A stretch of DNA of 5,272 bases from Streptosporangiaceae bacterium. Its GTDB lineage: Bacteria > Actinomycetota > Actinomycetes > Streptosporangiales > Streptosporangiaceae. The notes below the pieces were generated by a model, which saw nothing but the letters and a program-made list of their open reading frames with translations, was not told where the DNA came from and did no database searches. Positions within the stretch are counted from its first letter, which is position 1. The number at the start of each line of letters is the position of its first letter. A program made the translations under genes and the position numbers. Below are positions 1-5,272 of this stretch, piece after piece. Where the stretch lies: assembly GCA_030040815.1 (NCBI GenBank), contig JASHSZ010000697.1, positions 1 to 5,272 of the forward strand, given 5' to 3'.

Positions 1-28
1 GATAACCTCGGGACAGTGAACGGTGCTG

Positions 29-34
29 AGGAGG
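29..34 (+). promoter_or_regulatory. Shine-Dalgarno site for the DUF3566 gene
   Basis: AGGAGG, a full match to the anti-SD complement, ends 5 bases before the GTG at 40. It decides the start in favour of position 40 over the GTG at 16, which has no comparable site within the visible upstream bases. Confidence 0.7.
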
Positions 35-39
35 ACGGG

Positions 40-990
40 GTGGACAACCGCGCGGAGCCGTCGCTGGCGCACGGCGAGACCGTGCTGGATGATGCGCCTG
101 CCGAGACGGAGGGGCGCGACACCTCGTCAGCTGTCGAATCGACCGGCACCGCGGCTGAGGCGCCGCTGGTGACGTCGGCCGAACAGGCGAGCACCTACTC
201 GGCATCGACAACGGTGCCGCCGCCTGGCACAGCGGCCGCGCCTGTGGGTGGTCCGGCCTACTCGGGCGGGAACGGCTGGGCGGCTACCTCCGAACCCGCC
301 ATACCCTCGGCTGTGGCGGATCACCCGATTTCTTCGCTGATGGCCCCTCCGCCGCGAGTCGCGTCGGGCACCAGTCCCACGATTCAGGACTCCGCTCTCG
401 CCGCGATGGTGACCGCCGCAAGCGGCGCGCGCGGATTCGCCTCGCGGATCGGAGCGTCGTTTGCCAGCCTGACCAAGCCCCGGCCCGGCCCGGCTGGGCT
501 GACCGGGCGTCCTCAGCTGCCGCCGCGAGCACCTGGGCAGGCAGCCGGGCCGTGGCCGCCGCAGTCCCAGCCAGGGCGCGGGCCAGGCACCACCCGGCCA
601 GCGCCGCCACCAGGACCGCCGGCCCGGACTGCGCTGCTGAGCCTGCAGCGGATCGAACCGCTCTCGGTGATGAAATTTAGCTCGCTGCTGTCACTGGCCG
701 GGTTCATTATCCTGTTCGTCGCGGTCGCACTAGTCTGGTATGTGCTATCCAGGATCGGAGTGTTCTCGAAGATCGAGCAGACAGTCGGCCTCGTCACTTA
801 TTCGAAGAACCACCCTGGCGCCGACGCGGCGGCCTGGTTCAGCGCGCGGCGCTGGCTTGGCTACGCGGCTCTTATCGGCGCAATCAACGCGATCCTATTC
901 ACCGCGCTGGCAACGATCGGGGCGGCCCTCTATAACCTGATCACTAAGCTGACCGGAGGCATAGAGGTCACGCTGAAGGAGACTGACTGA
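40..990 (+). CDS. DUF3566 domain membrane protein (post-gyrA type)
   Basis: Membrane protein of unknown biochemical role in the actinobacterial DUF3566 family, usually encoded directly after gyrA. The first ~195 residues are a low-complexity Ala/Pro/Gly-rich, probably disordered region presumably in the cytoplasm. The conserved domain follows (about 196-316): a short basic/amphipathic lead ending in SVMKF (~209-213), a first membrane helix (~213-236, FIILFVAVALVWYVL), a loop with a polar GVFSKIEQTVG stretch, a second helix (~272-300, containing TALATIGAALYNLI), and the family-typical ending GGIEVTL. I chose the GTG at 40 because AGGAGG lies 5 bases upstream; an in-frame GTG at 16 would add eight residues and would sit in a GTGA overlap with a possible stop of an upstream gene. 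The frame is open to base 1, so a still earlier start cannot be excluded. The family call is firm from the C-terminal domain; the function is not known from sequence. Confidence 0.9.
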   Translation: MDNRAEPSLAHGETVLDDAPAETEGRDTSSAVESTGTAAEAPLVTSAEQASTYSASTTVPPPGTAAAPVGGPAYSGGNGWAATSEPAIPSAVADHPISSLMAPPPRVASGTSPTIQDSALAAMVTAASGARGFASRIGASFASLTKPRPGPAGLTGRPQLPPRAPGQAAGPWPPQSQPGRGPGTTRPAPPPGPPARTALLSLQRIEPLSVMKFSSLLSLAGFIILFVAVALVWYVLSRIGVFSKIEQTVGLVTYSKNHPGADAAAWFSARRWLGYAALIGAINAILFTALATIGAALYNLITKLTGGIEVTLKETD

Positions 991-1060
991 GCAACGCGTC
1001 CCAGCTTGCGGTAACCTAACCCGGCGTGGCGGACGCACCGGCCCAGCCGGTAACGCTTCG

Positions 1061-1134
1061 GGGCCTGTGGCTCAGACGGTTAGAGCGCTTCCCTGATAAG
1101 GAAGAGGTCGGAGGTTCAAGTCCTCCCAGGCCCA
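1061..1134 (+). tRNA. tRNA-Ile (anticodon GAT)
   Basis: A complete 74-base cloverleaf can be folded by eye. The acceptor stem is GGGCCTG (1061-1067) with CAGGCCC (1127-1133). The D arm carries GCTCAGACGGTTAGAGC. The anticodon stem CTTCC/GGAAG (1088-1092/1100-1104) closes a 7-base loop CTGATAA with anticodon GAT at 1095-1097. The T arm GGAGG-TTCAAGT-CCTCC spans 1110-1126. The discriminator is A1134 and the next bases are CCC, so the CCA end is not encoded. Position 70 bases after the DUF3566 gene fits the usual actinobacterial order. The tRNA-Ala gene that often follows is not seen downstream. A TAACCT hexamer at 1012-1017 could be a -10 box, but there is no good -35 partner. Confidence 0.97.
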
Positions 1135-1172
1135 CCCAGGTAAGAGCGGTGCGCCCCTACAGCGTCAGTGTT

Positions 1173-1199
1173 GCTGGCCCTACGGTCAGTAGGGTCAGC
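1173..1199 (+). terminator. Stem-loop, likely terminator of the tRNA-Ile transcript
   Basis: GCTGGCCCTAC (1173-1183) pairs with GTAGGGTCAGC (1189-1199) around the 5-base loop GGTCA. This gives an 11-bp stem with a single G-U pair (1177/1195). It lies 39 bases after the tRNA 3' end and is not followed by a T run. Hairpins lacking a U tail are often proposed as terminators in high-GC actinobacteria, so the role is inferred from position and stem quality. Confidence 0.55.
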
Positions 1200-1504
1200 C
1201 AGCTAGCCAGCCGCGTCGTCCTGGACCCACGGTGTCGACGGCGACTTGCGTCGTCGCTCGCGATCGGCCCCTCGACCATTGACACGCAGGCTTACTCGCG
1301 GGCGCAGGGTTCCGGCTTCATGGTCGGTTATGCGGTGGCTCCGACAGTTTTCGGGGCTGGTGGGTGTGCGACACATTCGTAGGGTCCACATCTGGGCTGG
1401 TTATGACGGCATTCTGGCTGTGATTCTGACAACCAGCTAAGCGGTGCCCATGACCGAGCCGACGCTTCCGGACCGGCTGTAGGCGCAGCTGGCGGCGGTG
1501 GGGG
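1200..1504. other. Non-coding stretch between tRNA-Ile terminator and phosphotransferase gene
   Basis: I see no convincing gene here; the open frames are short, lack Shine-Dalgarno sites and resemble no family I know. Structure is limited to a weak hairpin at 1236-1256 (8-bp stem with one G-U, loop ACTTG) and a 7-bp inverted repeat GCTGGTT (1396-1402) / AACCAGC (1431-1437) separated by 28 bases. Either could form part of a terminator for the phosphotransferase gene arriving on the minus strand, but neither has a T tract. From 1450 an ATG-led reading frame looks like a gene start but stops after ten codons; it is described as a separate finding. Confidence 0.5.
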
Positions 1505-2422
1505 TCACGGCCCGTCGGCGAGGGAGAGCCAGTCGATGACGGTCGCGCAGAGCGCGGGATCCTCGGTGAGGCCGAGGCTTAGGCCCCACAGCTGGTAGTC
1601 GACGGCCCGCAGCAGCGTCCAGCCCCGCGCCAGCTGCGCGTCGAGCCCGGCCTCGTCCACCAGGGCGTCGAACCGGCGCCGCAGCCCGGCCGGTCCGCCC
1701 GCCTCCCCCAGCCTGCGCCACAGCAGCGGCGCGAGGCCGAACTCAGCGTCGCCGCGCATTACCTTCGGGTCGATCACCAGCCAGGGTTCACGCTCCCCTG
1801 CCAGCACGTTGTGGTAGTGCATGTCCCGGTTGGCGAGCATCCCTCCGGCACGCGGGGCGAGCGCGGTAGCTACGTCGGCCGCCGCGTCCAGGCGGCGCTC
1901 GGGGAACGGCTGCCCGGCGGCCCGCCAGCGGCCCGGCAGTTCCGCGGCCAGGGCCAGTGCCCACTGCCGCAGCCAGGGGACCGGGCGTGCGGGCCACTGC
2001 TCTGGCACGGGTACGGCCAGCCGCCGCAGCAATCGCCCGGCGGTCGGTACGGCGATGCTCAGGTCCGCCTCCGCGAGGTGGCGCTGCGGATCGAGCCATT
2101 CGAGCAGCAGCGCCCCCGCCGCGTAGTCCGCGTCGAATAGCCGCACGGCGCCGCCGCCATTCCACAGCGCAAGCGCTGCCGCTTCGTTCACCGTCTCATC
2201 GTCGATCCACGACACCTTGAGCGCGTACCGAGCATCACCGCGGAGCACAGGCACCACGAGCGCCATGTAGCCGTGCATCGGATCGCCGGTTACCCGCAAA
2301 CCCCATCGCGCGCACAGTGTGCTGAACAGCTCCGGAAGCCGAGCCAGCCATGGCCAGGCGGGTTCGCCTTCACGGGCCACGGTGTCGGCAGCGAACCTCT
2401 CCGGCACGCCGATGAGGGTCAC
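1505..2422 (-). CDS. Aminoglycoside/hydroxyurea phosphotransferase, APH(6) family
   Basis: Cytoplasmic small-molecule kinase of 305 residues, the usual length for the APH_6/hydroxyurea kinase family (streptomycin 6-phosphotransferase relatives). Kinase landmarks appear in order: the ATP-lysine strand ALKVSW (K69), the pairing Glu in NEAAAL (E80), the hinge-like LLLEWLDP (~106-112), the catalytic loop NRDMHYHNVLAG (198-209; catalytic D200, metal-binding N205), and the DFG-equivalent IDPK (217-220; D218), followed by the family-typical GDAEFGLAPLL. No key residue is missing, so the protein should be an active kinase. The true substrate is not readable: family members phosphorylate streptomycin or hydroxyurea, but many chromosomal actinobacterial copies confer no known resistance. 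The start is GTG at 2422, preceded 5 bases away by a modest GAGGCGAG; the GTG overlaps the stop of an upstream minus-strand reading frame (GTGA), which suggests former translational coupling. Confidence 0.9.
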   Translation of the reverse strand: MTLIGVPERFAADTVAREGEPAWPWLARLPELFSTLCARWGLRVTGDPMHGYMALVVPVLRGDARYALKVSWIDDETVNEAAALALWNGGGAVRLFDADYAAGALLLEWLDPQRHLAEADLSIAVPTAGRLLRRLAVPVPEQWPARPVPWLRQWALALAAELPGRWRAAGQPFPERRLDAAADVATALAPRAGGMLANRDMHYHNVLAGEREPWLVIDPKVMRGDAEFGLAPLLWRRLGEAGGPAGLRRRFDALVDEAGLDAQLARGWTLLRAVDYQLWGLSLGLTEDPALCATVIDWLSLADGP

Positions 2423-2490
2423 GCGGACTCGCCTCGCCGGGCCATCGGGCCATAGTAAATCTCGTCGAGCGCTTCAGTACCCTCTGCGAA
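2419..2490 (-). pseudogene. Possible C-terminal remnant of a truncated upstream gene
   Basis: Reading leftwards, a frame ending EALDEIYYGPMARRGESA stops at TGA 2421-2419, which overlaps the GTG start of the phosphotransferase in a GTGA tetranucleotide. This overlap is typical of adjacent genes in an operon, and the residues look protein-like rather than a shadow. Further upstream the frame runs antisense to the phosphotransferase-like head of the opposite-strand ORF, where it becomes Ser/Thr/Pro-rich and shadow-like. I infer that only the last ~24 codons of a former gene remain, cut at about 2490. I do not recognise the family. It could equally be a chance frame, so confidence is low. Confidence 0.3.
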
Positions 2491-2491
2491 G

Positions 2492-2845
2492 ATGTGGCCG
2501 GTGGGATGGGAGGCACTCGAGCAGTGGGGTGACGACGTCGTTCGCAGCGAACCGCTCACTGGCGGAGTTGGCGTCAACGAGGTGTGGAGCCTCCGCGTCA
2601 ACGGGCACCTCGCGCTGCCGGTTCAGCTTCGGCATGGAGCCCGGCTGATCGGCCGCTGGGAGGCCGAGGACGGCTGGGTGATCGCGGTGTGGGAGTACGA
2701 CGATCGCGGCGCGTATGAACGCATCGACGCGGCGGTTCGTGCCAACCCTGACTCGACTCGCGCGCAGCAGCACCGGGCAGAGTTGCCTCCGCTGATCACG
2801 GGTCAGCAGGAAACGTTCATGGTGTCGACGACGGAAATTCCCTAG
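2492..2845 (+). CDS. Chimeric ORF: phosphotransferase-like head, NIPSNAP-like tail
   Basis: This 117-codon ORF joins pieces of two families. Residues ~5-41 (WEALEQWGDDVV, then EPLTGGVGVNEVWSLRVNG) read like the N-terminus of an actinobacterial APH-type phosphotransferase of a family other than the neighbouring APH(6). Residues ~43-117 (RHGARLIGRWEAEDG, then VIAVWEYDD, AYERIDAAVRANPDS, RAELPPL and ETFMVSTTE) read like the C-terminal part of a NIPSNAP-like/dimeric alpha-beta barrel protein, a fold sometimes attached to NUDIX hydrolases. The apparent joint is near base 2615. The kinase part lacks any ATP lysine or catalytic loop and the barrel part lacks its first strand, so neither half should work as in its parent. 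GTG at 2501 is an alternative start; neither has a clear ribosome site. The stop shares CTAG (2842-2845) with the convergent thyX stop. Most likely a degenerate fusion; it could still be expressed. Family calls are from memory of conserved motifs. Confidence 0.5.
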   Translation: MWPVGWEALEQWGDDVVRSEPLTGGVGVNEVWSLRVNGHLALPVQLRHGARLIGRWEAEDGWVIAVWEYDDRGAYERIDAAVRANPDSTRAQQHRAELPPLITGQQETFMVSTTEIP

Positions 2846-3594
2846 GGACAGACGCGACCGTTGCGTTCGAACGCGGCGTGGGTCAGTGGCATCAGCCCGG
2901 CCCACAGCTCTTCCATCTGCTCGGCGACCATCTCAATCTCGCGCTGCGGGAACGACGGAAACGTAGCGTCGGCATGCTTCACGCGGAGCGACAAGAAGTT
3001 CATCAGCGCGCGGGCGTTGCAGGTGGCGTACATGGACGAGTAGAGGCCCACCGGCAGGACCGTGCGAGCCACCTCACGTGCAACCCCGGCGTCGAGCATC
3101 TCCAGGTACGCCGCATACGACTGACGGCATGCCGCCTCAACTGTGTCGGTCACCAGCGAGTGCTGCTCAGCGGTGCCAGCGCTGAATTCGTACGCGCCGG
3201 GCTTGCCCGACTGGACCAGCTTGCGGTCCGGTCCCGGCACGTAGAAGACCGGCTCGAGCTTGCGGTACCGCCCGCTCTCCTCGTTGTAGCTGAACGTGCG
3301 ATGGCGCATGAACTCACGGAAGACAAAAATGGGGGCACTGACGTAGAACGTCATGGAGGAGTGCTCAAACGGAGTGCCGTGCCGGTCGCGCATCAGGTAG
3401 TTGATCAGCCCCGCGGAGCGCTCGGGATCAGCGTGGACGTCGGCCAGCGACTGCTCGCCCCTGGTCGAGACCCGGGCAGACCAGATAACGTCGGCGTCCG
3501 AGGCCGCGTGCTTGACCAGTTCCACGGTCATGTCGCTGCGGAAGGTGATATCCGGCACGGTCGCCATTCTGCTCGCTGCCATGGTGAGTTCCAC
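2842..3594 (-). CDS. thyX: Flavin-dependent thymidylate synthase ThyX
   Basis: Makes dTMP from dUMP using methylene-tetrahydrofolate and NADPH with bound FAD, in the cytoplasm; it is the alternative to ThyA in DNA precursor synthesis. The diagnostic ThyX motif RHRX7S is intact in RHRTFSYNEESGR (residues ~97-109 from the chosen start). Also visible are RHGTPFEHSSMTFYV (~72-86), which contributes to flavin binding, and LPVGLYSSMYATCNARALMNF with the following LSLR near the C-terminus, which holds the dUMP-binding arginine region. Length (250 residues) is normal for actinobacterial ThyX. I chose GTG at 3594 because GGAGG lies 7 bases upstream; the GTG at 3600 lies only 1 base from that site, and the ATG at 3582 is 19 bases away. 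In many streptomycetes thyX precedes dapA; here the downstream neighbour is instead the convergent chimeric ORF, sharing the CTAG stop. Confidence 0.96.
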   Translation of the reverse strand: MELTMAASRMATVPDITFRSDMTVELVKHAASDADVIWSARVSTRGEQSLADVHADPERSAGLINYLMRDRHGTPFEHSSMTFYVSAPIFVFREFMRHRTFSYNEESGRYRKLEPVFYVPGPDRKLVQSGKPGAYEFSAGTAEQHSLVTDTVEAACRQSYAAYLEMLDAGVAREVARTVLPVGLYSSMYATCNARALMNFLSLRVKHADATFPSFPQREIEMVAEQMEELWAGLMPLTHAAFERNGRVCP

Positions 3595-3601
3595 TGGCAC
3601 G

Positions 3602-3606
3602 CCTCC
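3602..3606 (-). promoter_or_regulatory. Shine-Dalgarno site for thyX
   Basis: GGAGG on the minus strand, within GGGGAGGC, lies 7 bases before GTG 3594. This ideal spacing selects position 3594 over the GTG two codons upstream, where the spacing would be a single base. Confidence 0.65.
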
Positions 3607-3754
3607 CCGGGCCCAGGTAATGAGGTCGAGACCATCATGCCGAGCCTCCCCGACAGTCAGGGCCCAACGCGGCCGAGGACTAACAGATCACTTAGTGCGG
3701 GTTCGCTACCGCCCTGGGTCCGGGGTTACAGTCAGATAAGTGTGAGGCGGGACC
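3607..3754. promoter_or_regulatory. Divergent intergenic region between thyX and the small-ORF/moxR operon
   Basis: About 150 bases separate two outward-facing transcription units, so promoters for both should lie here. On the + strand TACAGT (3727-3732) fits the TAnnnT -10 form and GATAAG (3735-3740) is an alternative, but neither has a convincing -35. I see no clear -10/-35 pair for thyX on the minus strand and no recognisable riboswitch or operator. The assignment rests on gene arrangement only. Confidence 0.35.
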
Positions 3755-3760
3755 GAAGGG

Positions 3761-4039
3761 ATGTCCGATATGGGCGCAGAGCCTGCTGAGGCGCTCGATG
3801 TGCTGCGAGAGGTCTGGCGCAGCCAGGGTCAGAGTGCCACAGACCTGGACGATGCGTGCGGGCAGAAGTCCTGCAAGAAAATGGACGACGCCGGGGTCGG
3901 GTTCGACAGCTTTGCTGAGGGCGAGGGCGAGGAGGACCTGACTGCGGCCTGGCGGGCTCGGCTGGCACGTGAGGGAAAGCTCAACCAGGCTGGCGGCACC
4001 GTTCGTGACCTCGTGCTGGGGACTGACGAAGCGCGCTGA
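3761..4039 (+). CDS. Small acidic protein of unknown function, upstream of moxR
   Basis: A 92-codon ORF whose family I do not recognise. The product is acidic and soluble-looking, with no signal peptide or membrane segment. It carries a Cys pair in ACGQKSC (~33-38), an acidic run EGEGEEDL (~53-60) and a possible helix AWRARLAREGKL (~63-74). About three quarters of codons end in G or C, in line with a real gene here, and the opposite-strand frame looks like its shadow. Start choice is open: ATG 3761 directly follows GAAGGG, too close for ribosome binding, while ATG 3770 lies 9 bases after it and would give an 89-residue protein. It ends 38 bases before the MoxR gene on the same strand, so it is probably co-transcribed. 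No function can be assigned. Confidence 0.55.
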   Translation: MSDMGAEPAEALDVLREVWRSQGQSATDLDDACGQKSCKKMDDAGVGFDSFAEGEGEEDLTAAWRARLAREGKLNQAGGTVRDLVLGTDEAR

Positions 4040-4063
4040 CCGGACGCTGAGGCACCTGACGGC

Positions 4064-4069
4064 GAGGAG
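4064..4069 (+). promoter_or_regulatory. Shine-Dalgarno site for the MoxR-like ATPase gene
   Basis: GAGGAG ends 8 bases before the GTG at 4078. It supports that GTG as the start of an ATPase whose N-terminus (MEYPATVGEL) then aligns in length with related CoxD-like proteins. Confidence 0.65.
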
Positions 4070-4077
4070 ATCGCTCA

Positions 4078-4953
4078 GTGGAGTACCCCGCAACCGTCGG
4101 TGAGCTGACCCGGAGCCTGAGGCAGGGTGGTTACCTGGCCGACCGAGGGCTAGCCACCGCGCTGCTCGTTTCGTTGTCGCTGCGCAGGCCGCTGCTGCTC
4201 GAGGGCGAAGTGGGCGTCGGCAAGACCGAGTTGGCCAAGGTCCTCGCCGCGATCTTCGGCCGCAAGCTGATCAGGCTGCAGTGCTATGAGGGCATCGACA
4301 CCAACCAGGCGCTCTATGAGTGGGACTACGCCCGCCAGATGCTGCAGATCCGGGCTCTTTCGGAGCACCAGGCGACCGATGAGCAAGCCGTCGACCGGCT
4401 GTTCGGTCCAAAGTTCCTGCTGGAGAGGCCACTGCTGGAGGCCGTCCGGGCTGGTGACCAGGCGGTCCTGCTCATCGATGAGGTCGACCGCGCCGACGAC
4501 GAATTCGAAGCTTTCCTGCTGGAAGTGCTGTCCGACTTCCAGATCAGCATCCCGGAGATCGGGACCATCACGGCAGAGTCAGCGCCCGCGGTGATCCTCA
4601 CCTCCAATCGGACCAGGGAACTCCACGACGCGCTGCGTCGCCGATGCCTGTACCACTGGATCGGGTACCCCACCCAGGAGCGCGAGGTCGAGATTGTGCT
4701 CGTTCGCGAGCCCGCCGCCGCCGAGCAGCTCACGCGCAAGGTCGTGCGCGCTGTCCACCGGCTTCGCGAGCTTGACCTGGCCAAGCCCCCAGGAGTCGCC
4801 GAGACCATCGACTGGGTTCGCACGCTCGGCTTCCTGGGTGGGACAGACCTGACCGCGGAGACGGCCGGCGACACGCTTGGCGCGGTCATTAAGGACCGGG
4901 ACGATCTCGACCTCGTCCGGGACAACCTGGAAGAGATCACCTCGGGTGCCTGA
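4078..4953 (+). CDS. MoxR-family AAA+ ATPase, CoxD-like
   Basis: A complete 291-residue AAA+ ATPase of the MoxR group, closest by motif to CoxD-like proteins. These are chaperone-like ATPases acting in the cytoplasm with a VWA-domain partner to mature or activate metal enzymes and other complexes. Visible motifs: Walker A GEVGVGKT (43-50), Walker B LLIDEVDRAD (131-140; D134, E135), sensor 1 LTSNRTREL (174-182), and an arginine-finger region ALRRRC (185-190) followed by LYHWIGYP, typical of this subgroup. The C-terminal helical lid holds AETIDWVRTL (241-250). All catalytic residues are present. The next gene overlaps its end by 8 bases and encodes a CoxE-like partner, which supports the pairing. 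No carbon monoxide dehydrogenase subunit genes are in view, and this pair is also found away from them, so a role in CO oxidation should not be assumed. Confidence 0.93.
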   Translation: MEYPATVGELTRSLRQGGYLADRGLATALLVSLSLRRPLLLEGEVGVGKTELAKVLAAIFGRKLIRLQCYEGIDTNQALYEWDYARQMLQIRALSEHQATDEQAVDRLFGPKFLLERPLLEAVRAGDQAVLLIDEVDRADDEFEAFLLEVLSDFQISIPEIGTITAESAPAVILTSNRTRELHDALRRRCLYHWIGYPTQEREVEIVLVREPAAAEQLTRKVVRAVHRLRELDLAKPPGVAETIDWVRTLGFLGGTDLTAETAGDTLGAVIKDRDDLDLVRDNLEEITSGA

Positions 4954-5272
4954 GAGCGCGGCGTTTACCGGGGTCCTGGTCGGATTCGCGCGTGAGCTAC
5001 GCGCCGACGGGTTGACGGTAGGCACAGGTGACGTGCTGACCTACTGCTCGGCGATGGCTCCGCTCGACCCACCGACCTGCTCGATCTGTACTGGGCTGGC
5101 CGGACGACGCTAGTGAGCAGGGCGGACGACATACCCGCCTATGACCGTGCGTTCCGGCGTTATTTCCTGGACGAGGGTGCACCGGCCGCGAGCCTGCTGA
5201 TGCTGCGCGCCAGCGCAACCGCCGACGCGGAAGCGGCGGCGCTCGTCATGCCCGGCACCGAGCCTGATGCTC
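4946..5272 (+). CDS. CoxE-like VWA-family protein, N-terminal part, frameshifted, runs off window
   Basis: The expected partner of the preceding MoxR ATPase. GTG 4946 overlaps the ATPase stop by 8 bases, and a weak GGAAGAG lies 10 bases upstream. The first ~41 codons read FTGVLVGFARELRADGLT then VGTGDVLTYCSAMAPLD, the N-terminal signature of CoxE-like proteins. That frame then turns to nonsense and stops at TAG 5111-5113. From 5071 a different + frame resumes the family sequence (TDLLDLYWAGRTTLVSR, DDIPAYDRAFRRYFL) and stays open to the last base. One missing base in the C run at 5068-5070 explains this: an extra C would restore LDPTDLLDLYW. Either the gene is truly inactivated or the base was lost in sequencing. 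The metal-binding VWA domain lies beyond the window and cannot be checked. A restart at GTG 5113 is possible but would lack the N-terminus. Confidence 0.85.

Noticed and set aside
1012..1017. TAACCT as -10 box for tRNA-Ile
   Set aside because: Fits TAnnnT and is suitably placed, but no -35 of any quality at the right distance; too weak to list as a promoter.
1279..1284. Perfect TTGACA -35-like hexamer
   Set aside because: No TAnnnT box at 16-19 bases downstream and no gene follows on that strand.
1026..1382. 118-codon + strand ORF across the tRNA-Ile gene
   Set aside because: It runs straight through the tRNA, has no ribosome site and resembles no protein family; a chance open frame in GC-rich DNA.
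1246..1440. 64-codon + strand ORF in the gap after tRNA-Ile
   Set aside because: TTG start without a ribosome site and an Arg-rich N-terminus typical of random high-GC frames.
3604..3620. Possible attachment-site repeat of the tRNA 3' end (CCCAGGTAA also at 1136-1144)
   Set aside because: Only nine shared bases, outside the conserved T arm, with no integrase; chance match.
2878..3789. 303-codon + strand ORF opposite thyX
   Set aside because: It is antisense to a clear ThyX protein, is Arg/His/Val-rich as expected of a shadow frame, and extends past the start of the next gene.
3692..4093. 133-codon minus-strand ORF opposite the small acidic ORF
   Set aside because: No recognisable family or ribosome site, and it overlaps the moxR start region; the + strand ORF fits operon context better, though neither has a known homologue to me.
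4326..4940. 204-codon minus-strand ORF opposite the MoxR gene
   Set aside because: Ser/Arg-rich shadow of the ATPase, whose AAA+ motifs establish the + strand as coding.

Overview
This is a high-GC window with GTG starts, strong purine-rich Shine-Dalgarno sites and several actinobacterial hallmarks, so the source is most likely an actinomycete. Three features point there: a DUF3566 membrane protein followed by a lone tRNA-Ile(GAT), an arrangement commonly found just after gyrA near the replication origin in Actinobacteria; a flavin-dependent thymidylate synthase ThyX; and a MoxR ATPase/CoxE-type gene pair. gyrA itself and the origin are not visible here, so the origin-proximal placement is an inference from known gene order. 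I cannot name the genus.

Left part (1-1504, + strand): the DUF3566 protein, tRNA-Ile, a good 11-bp stem-loop about 40 bases after the tRNA that may end its transcript, then about 300 bases with no convincing gene. The tRNA-Ala that often follows tRNA-Ile in this neighbourhood is not present here.

Middle part (1505-3600): an aminoglycoside/hydroxyurea-type phosphotransferase (APH(6) family) on the minus strand, whose start overlaps by 4 bases the stop of what looks like the tail of a truncated upstream gene. Facing away from it on the + strand is a 117-codon ORF that looks chimeric: its head resembles the N-terminus of a different phosphotransferase family and its tail resembles a NIPSNAP-like (dimeric alpha/beta barrel) domain. 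Together with a possible gene-start remnant near 1450, this suggests a patch of gene decay or rearrangement between the tRNA and thyX. thyX lies on the minus strand and converges on the chimeric ORF, the two stop codons sharing one CTAG.

Right part (3601-5272, + strand): a divergent intergenic region, a small acidic protein of unknown function, a complete MoxR/CoxD-like AAA+ ATPase, and the beginning of a CoxE-like VWA-family partner that overlaps the ATPase gene by 8 bases. The CoxE-like frame is broken by an apparent one-base loss in a C run near 5069 and continues in another frame to the window end. The ATPase and VWA-family protein would act together as a chaperone-like pair; the small acidic protein may belong to the same transcript.

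I found no CRISPR array, insertion sequence, integrase or clearly new defence or biosynthetic system. The most unusual material is the mosaic/decay zone at about 2419-2845 and the frameshifted CoxE-like gene.
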